From the NCBI RefSeq assembly GCF_900176595.1, contig NZ_LT838813.1, positions 2,184,001 to 2,248,000 on the forward strand: 64,000 nt of DNA. The letters are read 5' to 3'. A program made the translations under genes and the position numbers. Source of the DNA: Aquiflexum balticum DSM 16537 (GTDB lineage: Bacteria; Bacteroidota; Bacteroidia; Cytophagales; Cyclobacteriaceae). Position 1 is the stretch's first letter. Each line of letters opens with the position of its first letter. This document shows positions 35,823-43,712 of the stretch, in pieces. The notes below the pieces were generated by a model. It had not been told where the DNA came from. It saw only the letters and a list, made by a program, of their open reading frames with translations, and ran no database searches.

Positions 35823-37268
35823 ATGAACTTAAAATACAATTTATTTACACTCTTCATTATATTCCTTTGGTCATGCAATAACCAAAAAGAGGAAGTTAGC
35901 ATGGCAGGGATTAAACCCAATATCATTTTTATCCTAGCCGATGATCTTGGATATGGTGACTTAGGGATTACGGGTCAAACTAAAATTGAAACTCCTAACT
36001 TGGACAAATTGGCCAAAGAGGGGATGCTTTTTACCAATCACTATTCCGGGTCTACTGTCTGTGCACCTTCAAGATCTGCCCTTTTGACTGGATTGCATAC
36101 CGGCCATACACCTGTCAGAGGCAATTTTGAAGTAGTACCTGAGGGGCAGTACCCACTTCCCGATACTTTGCTGACAATTCCAAAAGCCATGAAAAATGCA
36201 GGCTATGCAACAGGGGCATTTGGGAAATGGGGACTGGGATTTGTCGGCACATCCGGAGATCCAAATAATCAGGGGTTCGACCAATTTTTTGGTTATAACT
36301 GTCAGCGCTATGCACATAGATATTACCCTGAATATCTTTGGGGAAATGACCAAAAAGTCTATTTACAGGGTAATGATTGGACAAATAAGGAAACTTATGC
36401 TCCTGAAATCATTCACCTCAAATCGTTGGAATTTTTAGAAAACAACAAAGACCAACCTTTTTTTATGTTTGTACCGATGGTAATTCCCCATGCTGAATTG
36501 GCAGTGGCAGAAGATGATGTTTTTCAGAAATACAGAAACAAGTTTGGCGAAGAAAAGGAACATATAGCTCCTCAAGGAGGAGATTATGGACCGGATATGA
36601 AAATCCCCGGCTACCAATCTGTCAAATACCCTAGAGCAACTTATGCAGCAATGGTTGAAAACCTGGATCGGCAGGTCGGTGAAATTATTGAAAAACTGGA
36701 AGAATTGGGGATAAGAGAAAATACGATTATTGCTTTTGCCTCTGATAATGGTCCCCATCAAGAAGGAGGAAATGACCCTGATTTTTTCAATAGTAATCGG
36801 GAATATAGAGGATACAAAAGGGATCTTTATGAAGGGGGAATTAAAACTTCACTCATTGTTAATTGGCCTGGCAAAATAAAAGCAGGTTCCATTTCAGATC
36901 ACATTTCAGCTTTTTGGGATTTGTTGCCCACTTTCGCTGAACTGACAGGGGAAAAAATAGTTGAAAATCTTGATGGTATTTCATTTGTCCCGACTTTGTT
37001 GGGAAAACCTGGCCAAATGCAACATGACTATCTTTATTGGGAATTTATCGAACAGGGCGGTAAACAGGCCATCAGAAAAGGAGCCTGGAAAGCAGTAAGG
37101 TTGAACCTAAAAAAAGATGCAAATCCTCCAATTGAACTTTATAACTTAGACGAAGATCCTGCGGAGTCAAATAATATTGCTGATCTGCATCCTGATATAG
37201 TTCTGGAAATGTCTAAACTTTTTGAAGAAGCACATATACCAAATCCCGAATTCAAATTGTTTGAATAA
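35823..37268 (+). CDS. Arylsulfatase-like sulfatase, predicted lipoprotein
   Basis: A 481-residue type I sulfatase. Metal motif NIIFILADDLGYGDLG; signature CAPSR with C80 for formylglycine; second site FASDNGPHQEGG. The first 18 residues form a hydrophobic signal ending LWSC, a likely lipobox, so it may be attached to a membrane. The family includes enzymes acting on sulfated hexosamines and algal glycans. It is third in the DUF5009-GH20 operon (40-base gap), which points to a sulfated amino-sugar substrate. It ends at a strong terminator. Confidence 0.92.
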   Translation: MNLKYNLFTLFIIFLWSCNNQKEEVSMAGIKPNIIFILADDLGYGDLGITGQTKIETPNLDKLAKEGMLFTNHYSGSTVCAPSRSALLTGLHTGHTPVRGNFEVVPEGQYPLPDTLLTIPKAMKNAGYATGAFGKWGLGFVGTSGDPNNQGFDQFFGYNCQRYAHRYYPEYLWGNDQKVYLQGNDWTNKETYAPEIIHLKSLEFLENNKDQPFFMFVPMVIPHAELAVAEDDVFQKYRNKFGEEKEHIAPQGGDYGPDMKIPGYQSVKYPRATYAAMVENLDRQVGEIIEKLEELGIRENTIIAFASDNGPHQEGGNDPDFFNSNREYRGYKRDLYEGGIKTSLIVNWPGKIKAGSISDHISAFWDLLPTFAELTGEKIVENLDGISFVPTLLGKPGQMQHDYLYWEFIEQGGKQAIRKGAWKAVRLNLKKDANPPIELYNLDEDPAESNNIADLHPDIVLEMSKLFEEAHIPNPEFKLFE

Positions 37269-37298
37269 AAAAACCTCCGGAATTTCCGGAGGTTTTTA
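37268..37298. terminator. Bidirectional terminator between sulfatase and tsf
   Basis: AACCTCCGGAA and TTCCGGAGGTT form an almost uninterrupted hairpin with an A run before and a T run after. It serves both convergent genes. Confidence 0.9.
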
Positions 37299-37333
37299 AA
37301 ATACCATACAAGGTATAGTGTTTTTTCGGTTGA

Positions 37334-38164
37334 TTAACCGATTGCAATTCTCTTGAAAGCTGAAACAGTCAAACCTTTGCTGACGCTATCAAGATATTGA
37401 GCGATTGATTTGCTGTTGTCTTTCACAAATGCCTGGCTCAACAAAGTATTTTCTTTGTAGAATTTATTGAGTTTACCCAAGGCGATTTTTTCCAACATTT
37501 CTTCAGGCTTACCTTCCTGTCTTGCTTGGTCTTTACCGATTTCTATTTCTCTTTCGATGATAGTGGCATCAACACCATCTTTATCAACAGCAACTGGATT
37601 CATAGCAGCAATCTGCATGGCTACATCTTTACCTGCTTCTTCCACATCTGCACCATTGACATTGATCAATGCCACCAATACACCTAATTTACCATTGGAG
37701 TGAATGTAAGGAACGACTTTTTCACCTTTAACAATTTCGTAGTGAGAGATATCTAATTTTTCTCCAATCTTTCCGGTCATTTCGATGATTTTCTCCTGAA
37801 TGGTAATGGAATCAAAAGGAAGCGCTAGAATTTCTTCCTTAGATGCAGCCTTGTTGCTTGTAGCCAAGTCTAACAGGGTATTTGCAAAAGCTACAAATTC
37901 GTCATTTTTAGCCACAAAATCAGTTTCACAGGTCAATGATAGTAAAGTTCCTGTGGATCCGTCAGCGCTTACATGAGTGACAATTGTACCTTCTTTGGTT
38001 TCACGGTCAGCTCTTGATGCAGAGACTTTCTGGCCTTTTTTTCTAAGGATATCAATAGCTTTTTCAAAATCACCTTCAGCTTCGGTAAGTGCTTTTTTGC
38101 AATCCATCATACCGGCACCGGTCATTTGTCTTAGTTTGTTTACTTCTTGTGCAGTAATAGCCAT
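37334..38164 (-). CDS. tsf: Elongation factor Ts
   Basis: A 276-residue EF-Ts, which exchanges GDP for GTP on EF-Tu. The start MAITAQEVNKLRQMTGAGMM has the typical UBA-like N-terminal domain, and DFVAKN and the dimerisation part follow. ATG 38164 is chosen; the frame is open for 88 more codons upstream but those run through repeat DNA between rpsB and tsf. It is the last gene of the rplM-rpsI-rpsB-tsf series. Confidence 0.98.
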   Translation of the reverse strand: MAITAQEVNKLRQMTGAGMMDCKKALTEAEGDFEKAIDILRKKGQKVSASRADRETKEGTIVTHVSADGSTGTLLSLTCETDFVAKNDEFVAFANTLLDLATSNKAASKEEILALPFDSITIQEKIIEMTGKIGEKLDISHYEIVKGEKVVPYIHSNGKLGVLVALINVNGADVEEAGKDVAMQIAAMNPVAVDKDGVDATIIEREIEIGKDQARQEGKPEEMLEKIALGKLNKFYKENTLLSQAFVKDNSKSIAQYLDSVSKGLTVSAFKRIAIG

Positions 38165-38235
38165 TGTTTTGTTTGTTTGTAAGATTAAACTTTTTTTCAA
38201 TATTTTGTATAGCCTCTTGGTTTTGAGTTTGTTCA

Positions 38236-38394
38236 AAAGACCTTCGAGGTTTGGTATAATGATTTTATTTCCGTTTTCCTCGAGTAAAACCTCAAAGGTC
38301 AGGAGATTTGAAAACCTAGTTGGAGATAAAGACCTTCGAGGTTTAATATAATCATTTTTTTCACCGTGTTCCTTTGATAAAAACCTCAAAGGAC
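38236..38394. repeat. Two tandem copies of a palindromic extragenic element in the rpsB-tsf gap
   Basis: Copy 1 is 38236-38300 and copy 2 is 38328-38394, a period of about 92 bases. Each begins AAAGACCTTCGAGGTTT and ends AAACCTCAAAGG(T/A)C, so its ends are imperfect inverted repeats. The 306-base rpsB-tsf gap contains little else. A related palindrome follows the DUF1684 gene (63716-63746). Confidence 0.75.
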
Positions 38395-38470
38395 GTCTGG
38401 CAAAAACAAAAAATTGAACATAGGCCAAAACCGTATGTTCAATCTTTTAGTTAAAGTATATCAAAGTGGA

Positions 38471-39232
38471 TTACTCTTGTGTTTCTGCGTCCACGGCTTT
38501 TTTAGCCTCTTCCTCTTCGGTAAGTTTAGCATCTTCTTTGTCTTTTCTTCTTTCAGAAAGACCTTCTTCGATGGCAACTCCGAACGCTTTCACCAACAAA
38601 GAGATTGATTTGAATGCATCGTCATTGGCAGGGATAGGGAAATCCACCTCGTTCGGGTTGGAATTTGTATCGACCAATGCGAAAACAGGGATACCAAGCT
38701 TTTGTGCTTCTGAAATAGCGATGTGTTCTCTTTTGATGTCCACTATAAAAAGAGCAGCAGGAAGTCTTGTCAGGTCAGCAATACCACCCAACACACTTTC
38801 CAATTTTTCTCTTTGTCTTGTGATCATCAAACGCTCTTTTTTTGCAAGGTTCTTGTAGGCGTCCTCTTTCATCATTTTGTCGATGGTGGACATTTTCTTC
38901 AAGGACTTTCTGATAGTGGCGAAGTTTGTTAACATTCCGCCCAACCATCTTTCGGTAACATAAGGCATGTTAAGTCTTCTTGCTTCATCAGCTACCAAGT
39001 CTTTCGCCTGCTTTTTGGTAGCGACGAACATGACTTTTTTGCCGGAGCGAACGATCTGCTTGATTGCGTTGGATGCTTCTTCAAGGCAAACGAGCGTTTT
39101 GTTTAGGTCGATGATATGGATACCATTCTTCTCCATGAAGATGTAAGGCGCCATTCTCGGATCCCACTTTCTTGTTAAGTGTCCAAAATGAACACCAGCA
39201 TCCAGTAAGTCTTTATATTCTATTTGTGCCAT
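38471..39232 (-). CDS. rpsB: 30S ribosomal protein S2
   Basis: A 253-residue S2 protein with typical segments [19 protein letters not shown] at the N-terminus and [18 protein letters not shown] and [20 protein letters not shown] in the C-terminal half. The C-terminus is an acidic/basic tail ([14 protein letters not shown]), normal for Bacteroidota. It lies 45 bases after rpsI and 306 bases before tsf in a conserved order. Confidence 0.98.
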   Translation of the reverse strand: MAQIEYKDLLDAGVHFGHLTRKWDPRMAPYIFMEKNGIHIIDLNKTLVCLEEASNAIKQIVRSGKKVMFVATKKQAKDLVADEARRLNMPYVTERWLGGMLTNFATIRKSLKKMSTIDKMMKEDAYKNLAKKERLMITRQREKLESVLGGIADLTRLPAALFIVDIKREHIAISEAQKLGIPVFALVDTNSNPNEVDFPIPANDDAFKSISLLVKAFGVAIEEGLSERRKDKEDAKLTEEEEAKKAVDAETQE

Positions 39233-39277
39233 TAATAAATAATATAGTTTTGATATAATTTGAAAAGAATTTCCAGA

Positions 39278-39664
39278 TTAACGTTTTGAGAACTGGAATT
39301 TTCTTCGTGCTTTTCTACGTCCTGGCTTCTTACGTTCTACCATCCTTGGATCACGCGTTAAGAAACCTTCTTTTTTCAAAGCCGGTCTATGCTCTGCATC
39401 AAACTCACACAGCGCTCTGGAGATAGCCATTCTGGCAGCTTCAGCCTGTCCGGTGATACCACCGCCATCAACATTTATTTTGATGTCGTAAGAACCATCC
39501 ACACCTACAAGTGCCAATGGCTGCTTGACCACAATCTGATGCAGATCAAATGGGAAATAGGTTTCAATCGATCTGTCATTTACAGTGATTTCACCCTTAC
39601 CTGGTTTCATGTAGATTCTGGCGACTGATGTCTTTCTTCTACCGATTGTATTGATAATTTCCAT
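39278..39664 (-). CDS. rpsI: 30S ribosomal protein S9
   Basis: A 128-residue S9 protein. It starts with GRRKTSVARIYMKPGKGEI, has the GGGITGQAEAARMAISRAL core and ends with the basic tail RKKPGRRKARRKFQFSKR that reaches the decoding site. It is 12 bases after rplM, so the two are co-transcribed. Confidence 0.98.
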   Translation of the reverse strand: MEIINTIGRRKTSVARIYMKPGKGEITVNDRSIETYFPFDLHQIVVKQPLALVGVDGSYDIKINVDGGGITGQAEAARMAISRALCEFDAEHRPALKKEGFLTRDPRMVERKKPGRRKARRKFQFSKR

Positions 39665-39676
39665 GGACTGCTTCGG

Positions 39677-40120
39677 TTAAAATTTAACTTCTTTTGGTTG
39701 CTGGGCAGCATGAGGATGCTCAGAACCGTTATAAACGAATAGATTTCTGTAGAGCTCTCTTCCCAGTCTTGTTTTGGGGAGCATGCCTCTGACAGCTTTT
39801 TCCACTAAAATCGAAGAAGACTTCTGCTTCAATAATTTTGGCGTGGAAATTCGCTGACCACCTGGATATCCAGTATGGCGTACATAGACTTTTTCGTCCA
39901 TCTTTCTTCCTGTCAGCCTTACTTTGTCTGCATTGATGACAATCACGTTGTCTCCGCAGTCTACGTGAGGGGTGTAATAAGGCTTGTGCTTACCCCTCAG
40001 GATTTTTGCGACCTCACTGGCAAATCTACCTAATACTGCAGACTGGGCATCCACTACAACCCAGTTTTTCTCTACAGTAGTATCATTTGCTGATATGGTC
40101 TTGTAGCTTAATGTATCCAC
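39677..40120 (-). CDS. rplM: 50S ribosomal protein L13
   Basis: A 147-residue L13 protein (KNWVVVDAQSAVLGRFASEVAKIL, VRHTGYPGG, AVRGMLPKTRLGRELYRNL). The start codon is GTG at 40120, which gives the family-typical N-terminus (M)DTLSYKTISAN. It is the first gene of the ribosomal operon. A textbook Bacteroidota promoter lies 57-88 bases upstream. Confidence 0.97.
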   Translation of the reverse strand: MDTLSYKTISANDTTVEKNWVVVDAQSAVLGRFASEVAKILRGKHKPYYTPHVDCGDNVIVINADKVRLTGRKMDEKVYVRHTGYPGGQRISTPKLLKQKSSSILVEKAVRGMLPKTRLGRELYRNLFVYNGSEHPHAAQQPKEVKF

Positions 40121-40176
40121 TGTGTAAATGTTTAATTATTAGCTTGTTAAATATACTTCACCCTCAAAAAGGGACA

Positions 40177-40208
40177 CAAAGATAGAAGTAATTTCTTTTT
40201 ATTGCAAA
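40177..40208 (-). promoter_or_regulatory. Promoter of the rplM-rpsI-rpsB-tsf operon
   Basis: On the minus strand a -33 TTTG (40208-40205) is followed after 20 bases by the -7 box TATCTTTG (40184-40177). Both match the Bacteroidota housekeeping consensus. Confidence 0.8.
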
Positions 40209-40275
40209 GGAAACCAAAATATTGCCTATAAATTCATTTGAATATTGAATTTTTAACCATTTGGTCTTCTTTCTC

Positions 40276-40986
40276 TTAACTGTTTTTTTCCAATTGCTTC
40301 ATCAATACTTCGAAGTCCTTGGGATAAGGGGCAGTTACTTTTATTTTGGAACTGTCCATTCCAGTGAATTCAATGGCATAGGCATGAAGGGAAACCCGCT
40401 GCATCAGGGGCTTTTCGTCCGTGCCCTTTTTAAGATTGAATTTTCTTTTTAAAGAAGATAGATAAAGCGGCTTTCCTCCATAAGTTTCATCTCCGCAGAT
40501 CGGAGACTTCAAGTAGGCCAAATGCACCCGTATCTGATGAAGTCTTCCTGTTATCGGTCTACACTCAATCAATGAATGGGTGTAGAACGTATTCAAGGTG
40601 GTGAAATATGTCTGTGCAGGCTTTCCCTCTTTGGTTATCTTGGCGAAACCTTTGTTATTGGCATGAATGTTACGGTCTACCAATAAATTTTTGTACTCAT
40701 GGATGCCTTCCACTACCGCATGGTAGATTTTGTCAACTTTCCGGTCTTCAAACTGCATGGCAATGTTTCTGTAAGCCTCGGGATTTTTTGCAATGACAAG
40801 GCATCCGGAAGTTTCTTTATCCAATCTATGGCATACCTGGGCATCTGAGGTATATTGCTTGGCCAAGTCCAGGATATTCTGTGCCTCATGCCTGTCATCC
40901 AAAGTTGATAAATAGGGAAGCTTATTGACCACAAGGTAATCCTCGTTTTCAAATAGTATCAAGTCTTTAAAATTGATCTTTTTCAT
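40276..40986 (-). CDS. RluA-family 23S rRNA/tRNA pseudouridine synthase
   Basis: A 236-residue RluA-type pseudouridine synthase with catalytic D56 in HRLDKETSG, plus GRLHQIRVHLAYLKSPICGD near the C-terminal half. The short N-terminal region (about 20 residues) leaves no full S4 domain, so it is the RluA/RluC short form. It modifies uridines in rRNA or tRNA in the cytoplasm; the target site cannot be told from the sequence. It is transcribed separately, upstream of the ribosomal operon and on the same strand. Confidence 0.93.
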   Translation of the reverse strand: MKKINFKDLILFENEDYLVVNKLPYLSTLDDRHEAQNILDLAKQYTSDAQVCHRLDKETSGCLVIAKNPEAYRNIAMQFEDRKVDKIYHAVVEGIHEYKNLLVDRNIHANNKGFAKITKEGKPAQTYFTTLNTFYTHSLIECRPITGRLHQIRVHLAYLKSPICGDETYGGKPLYLSSLKRKFNLKKGTDEKPLMQRVSLHAYAIEFTGMDSSKIKVTAPYPKDFEVLMKQLEKNS

Positions 40987-41105
40987 GCGTTCTTCTTCCC
41001 AATGGGGCGCAAAATTATCGAATAATAATCAGTGTAAAAAATTAATACAGAAGATTGTTTTGAAACCTGATAATCTAAAGTAGGTAGGTCAAAGACTTTA
41101 GGATA

Positions 41106-41400
41106 TTATCTGTATTTAATTTCAACAGGTGCCACACCGGCATCTAGCATATCAATCCTCCGCGCTGCCTTTTTGGATAGATCGATAATCCTTCCGCCTA
41201 CAAATGGCCCCCGATCATTGATCCTTACCTTCACCTTCTTGCCATTTTGTAAGTTGGTGACCTTTACTTTGGTCCCAAATGGTAAGGTCTTATGGGCTGC
41301 GGTCAATTTGCCTTTTCGGTATATTTCTCCATTGGCAGTCTGTCGGCCATGGTATTTGTCATGGTAGAAGGAAAAGCAATAATATATTTTTGGCTTTCAT
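41106..41400 (-). pseudogene. RlpA-like double-psi beta-barrel protein, frame-disrupted
   Basis: The double-psi barrel is clear in one frame: [36 protein letters not shown] and [12 protein letters not shown], reaching a stop at 41106. That frame has a TGA near 41399 and no usable start before the barrel. The neighbouring frame begins with ATG at 41400 and encodes [13 protein letters not shown], a truncated signal peptide, then stops. Joining the two needs a one-base shift near 41366, and the usual 10-12 residues between signal and barrel are missing. So it is either a decayed gene or an assembly error. A 66-residue product from TTG 41306 is possible but would lack the start of the barrel. Confidence 0.7.
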
Positions 41401-41467
41401 CCTATAAAGGTTATCGTTCTTGTTGAGATTAAGAAATGATTTATAAATTTGGTACAAATACCCGTTG

Positions 41468-42271
41468 ATGGTTACAAATCCAGTTTACCCTGGATTAAGA
41501 ACAGTACAGGTCATGCGCTATGTGATGCCATTGCGAGAAGGTGGCTCATTACCTGCTTTGGCTGATGCTGATGATGGGTTCAGTTATGTGCTTAAATTCA
41601 AAGGTGCTGGCCAGCGTGAAAAGGCACTTATCGCCGAATTGTTGGGTGGAGAAATAGCCCGATTGCTTGGATTTAATGTCCCTGAACTGGTTTTTACTTA
41701 TTTGGATGAAGCTTTTGGAAAATCCGAAGGAGATGAGGAAATCCAGGATTTGCTCAAAGGAAGTCAAGGACTGAATTTGGGATTGCACTTTCTTTCCAAG
41801 GCTTTGACTTTTGACCCGGGAGCAGGTAAGGTTGATGAACTTCTTGCATCCAAAATTGTTTGGTTAGATGCATTTATCACCAATGTGGATAGAACCTTTA
41901 GAAATACCAATCTTTTGATTTGGAACAGAGAGCTTTGGTTGATTGACCATGGGGCGTCTTTTCTATTTCATCATTCTTGGGACAATTGGGAGAAGCATGC
42001 CATAAGCCCATTCCCCATGATCAAAGACCATGTGCTTTTGCCCCAAGCAACCCGATTGGATGATGCCGATCAAGAGTTCAGATCCAAACTAAATCAGGAT
42101 GTGATCAGAACAATAGTACAACTGATACCTGAGGAATGGATTCTTGCATCAAGGGATGTGGAAGAGGCTGAAGATGGCAGATTGGTCTATGAAAAGTTTT
42201 TGACAATGCGCTTAGAAAATTCAGAGGTATTTGTGAAAGGAGCAAAAGATGCAAGGGAAACACTTATATGA
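41468..42271 (+). CDS. HipA-like kinase (HipA_2 type, no N-terminal HipA domain)
   Basis: A 267-residue protein with the kinase core of the HipA family but without the HipA N-terminal subdomain of the E. coli toxin, so about 60% of its length. The catalytic loop is visible as DAFITNVDRTFRNTNLLI (about 133-150) followed by the metal-binding IDHG. The N-terminal lobe carries VLKFKGAGQREKALIAELLGGE. ATG 41468 is taken in place of an upstream TTG. It overlaps the DUF3037 gene by 23 bases, so the two are coupled. It probably phosphorylates a protein or other substrate; the target is unknown. Confidence 0.88.
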   Translation: MVTNPVYPGLRTVQVMRYVMPLREGGSLPALADADDGFSYVLKFKGAGQREKALIAELLGGEIARLLGFNVPELVFTYLDEAFGKSEGDEEIQDLLKGSQGLNLGLHFLSKALTFDPGAGKVDELLASKIVWLDAFITNVDRTFRNTNLLIWNRELWLIDHGASFLFHHSWDNWEKHAISPFPMIKDHVLLPQATRLDDADQEFRSKLNQDVIRTIVQLIPEEWILASRDVEEAEDGRLVYEKFLTMRLENSEVFVKGAKDARETLI

Positions 42272-42632
42272 ATACGCTGTCATCCGTGCTGTGCCCAGGG
42301 TGGAAAGGGAAGAGTTTGTCAATGTGGGTGTAATGGTCTGCTGCAAAAAAACCAATGAACTTTACTGCAAGTTTTTGTTAAGTATTGAAAAGGTTTTGGC
42401 ATTGGATAAAGAGGCCGACCTTACTTTGCTTGGAGCTTATTTGCTTTCATTCAGACAAGTGTGTGCCGGTGAGCCAAATGGAAGCCCGATAAGTTTACTC
42501 GATGCAGCTTCCCGATTTAGATGGTTGACAGCCCAAAGAAGTTCTATGATTCAGACATCTAGGCCCCATGTAGGTTTTGCTGATGATCTGAAGCAGGTAA
42601 CTGATGATTTATTTGATAAGTTTGTTGCTTGA
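42249..42632 (+). CDS. DUF3037 protein, partner of the HipA-like kinase
   Basis: A 127-residue protein of the DUF3037 family ([28 protein letters not shown] near the N-terminus; [20 protein letters not shown] near the C-terminus). The start lies inside the kinase gene. The last 24 bases overlap the 3' end of a truncated histidine-kinase fragment on the other strand, the same convergent overlap kept by the second junction copy at 44882-45171. DUF3037 next to a HipA_2 kinase is a known gene pair of unknown role. Confidence 0.88.
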   Translation: MQGKHLYEYAVIRAVPRVEREEFVNVGVMVCCKKTNELYCKFLLSIEKVLALDKEADLTLLGAYLLSFRQVCAGEPNGSPISLLDAASRFRWLTAQRSSMIQTSRPHVGFADDLKQVTDDLFDKFVA

Positions 42633-42873
42633 AGCTAACACATCTTCTTTCTCCAACGGCAACTCAAAACTAAATACAGAACCTTTCCCCAGGATACTGC
42701 TGACTGAGATTTTGCTTTTATGCCCTTCCAGAATATGCTTGACGATGGCAAGTCCCAGGCCTGTTCCGCCCTTTTCTCTGTTCCTGCTTTTATCCACCCT
42801 GTAGAATCGTTCAAATATTCTTTTTAGGTCTTCCGGAGGGATGCCTTTCCCATTGTCTTTCACCTCAAAATTA
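42576..42873. repeat. Left flanking direct repeat of the 2-kb insertion (DUF3037/kinase junction copy 1)
   Basis: About 298 bases spanning the DUF3037 C-terminus and the 3' part of the histidine-kinase gene. It aligns with 44882-45171 at roughly 85% identity by eye. Most differences sit at third codon positions: the encoded kinase tails differ at only six of 84 residues. Confidence 0.9.
42609..42873 (-). pseudogene. Truncated histidine-kinase fragment (C-terminal ATPase part)
   Basis: An 84-codon frame from GTG 42863 encodes the last part of a HATPase domain ([36 protein letters not shown]). It is almost identical in protein to the end of the full-length kinase at 44906-45979. Upstream of it, homology stops at about 42873 and the frame hits a TGA, so the fragment has no start or dimerisation domain and is not functional as a kinase. 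It is one half of the repeat flanking the insertion. Confidence 0.85.
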
Positions 42874-42914
42874 GAAGATCCACTGGGGAATGGTTTTCAT
42901 TAATTTGAGAATTT

Positions 42915-43709
42915 TCATTCTCTTGAAAAAGTATAGCCAAGCCTTATCCCTGTCTGTATCGCCCTTAAATTGACCTGGTCAGGAACGATGACAGGCACGG
43001 ACCCTCCAGGCACGGCTCTTTTGTACATGGTATAGTCAAAATCGGCCCATCTGTAGGACAAATTCAGCCCAAGGTTTACCCTACTGGAAAGTGAGATAAT
43101 TGTAAGAAAGCCCGATTCCAGATACAAAGAAGAAAGTTTGGGCTTATTGCCTTCATGGATAAACGACCAAGGACTCTGAAATCCTGTGGACTCTAGCTGA
43201 TAATAGGGGAAGTTCATTTGGGCTATCCCGATTTTCTGATAGGGTCGTATCTGTATTTGTTTTATTATTAAACGATAGCCTAGGCTATAGGCTAAGTATC
43301 TGACCCTATAATCTTCTTGACTGCTTACTATATAGGGAAACTGAAGATTTGCAAAATACGCGTTAGCTTTAGTAAGATCGGCAGCATTCCGGGAAGAACC
43401 CAGAGAGATGCCATGCACTAATCTTTGATTGTGCAGGAAATTGATTTCAAGGTTCAGATCTGTGCCCCTTCTCGCGCTAGCGTTTCTCTTTTTTGCAAAG
43501 ATTGTTTCGACATAGTAAAACTCCGTATCAATTAGGGCACTTTGAACATTCTGTGCAAAGTATGTCGTGGAATTGTTTGCGTAGCTGCCTACAGGCAGGA
43601 GAATACCTCCCCCAATGGTGATCTCAAACTTGGCTTTATTGAAGAAAAAGTCTTGTCCGATGGTATCAAAGGATAATATCGCCAAAATCAATGTCAGATA
43701 TCTCTTCAT
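42915..43709 (-). CDS. Outer-membrane beta-barrel-like protein
   Basis: A 264-residue protein with a signal peptide (to about TIGQ) and amphipathic strands ending in aromatic residues (FEITIGGGILLPVGSY, LAYSLGYRLIIKQIQIRP, VNLGLNLSYRWADFDY). The last strand ends near GIRLGYTFSRE. This is the look of a porin-family or PorT-type beta-barrel, about 12 strands. It starts 3 bases after the stop of the T9SS-tailed gene, so the two form an operon and may work as a pair in the outer membrane. It lies inside the 2-kb insertion. Confidence 0.8.
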   Translation of the reverse strand: MKRYLTLILAILSFDTIGQDFFFNKAKFEITIGGGILLPVGSYANNSTTYFAQNVQSALIDTEFYYVETIFAKKRNASARRGTDLNLEINFLHNQRLVHGISLGSSRNAADLTKANAYFANLQFPYIVSSQEDYRVRYLAYSLGYRLIIKQIQIRPYQKIGIAQMNFPYYQLESTGFQSPWSFIHEGNKPKLSSLYLESGFLTIISLSSRVNLGLNLSYRWADFDYTMYKRAVPGGSVPVIVPDQVNLRAIQTGIRLGYTFSRE

Positions 43710-43712
43710 GGC

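Noticed and set aside
38165-38428. 88-codon N-terminal extension of EF-Ts
   Set aside because: It translates repeat DNA; the normal EF-Ts N-terminus begins at ATG 38164.
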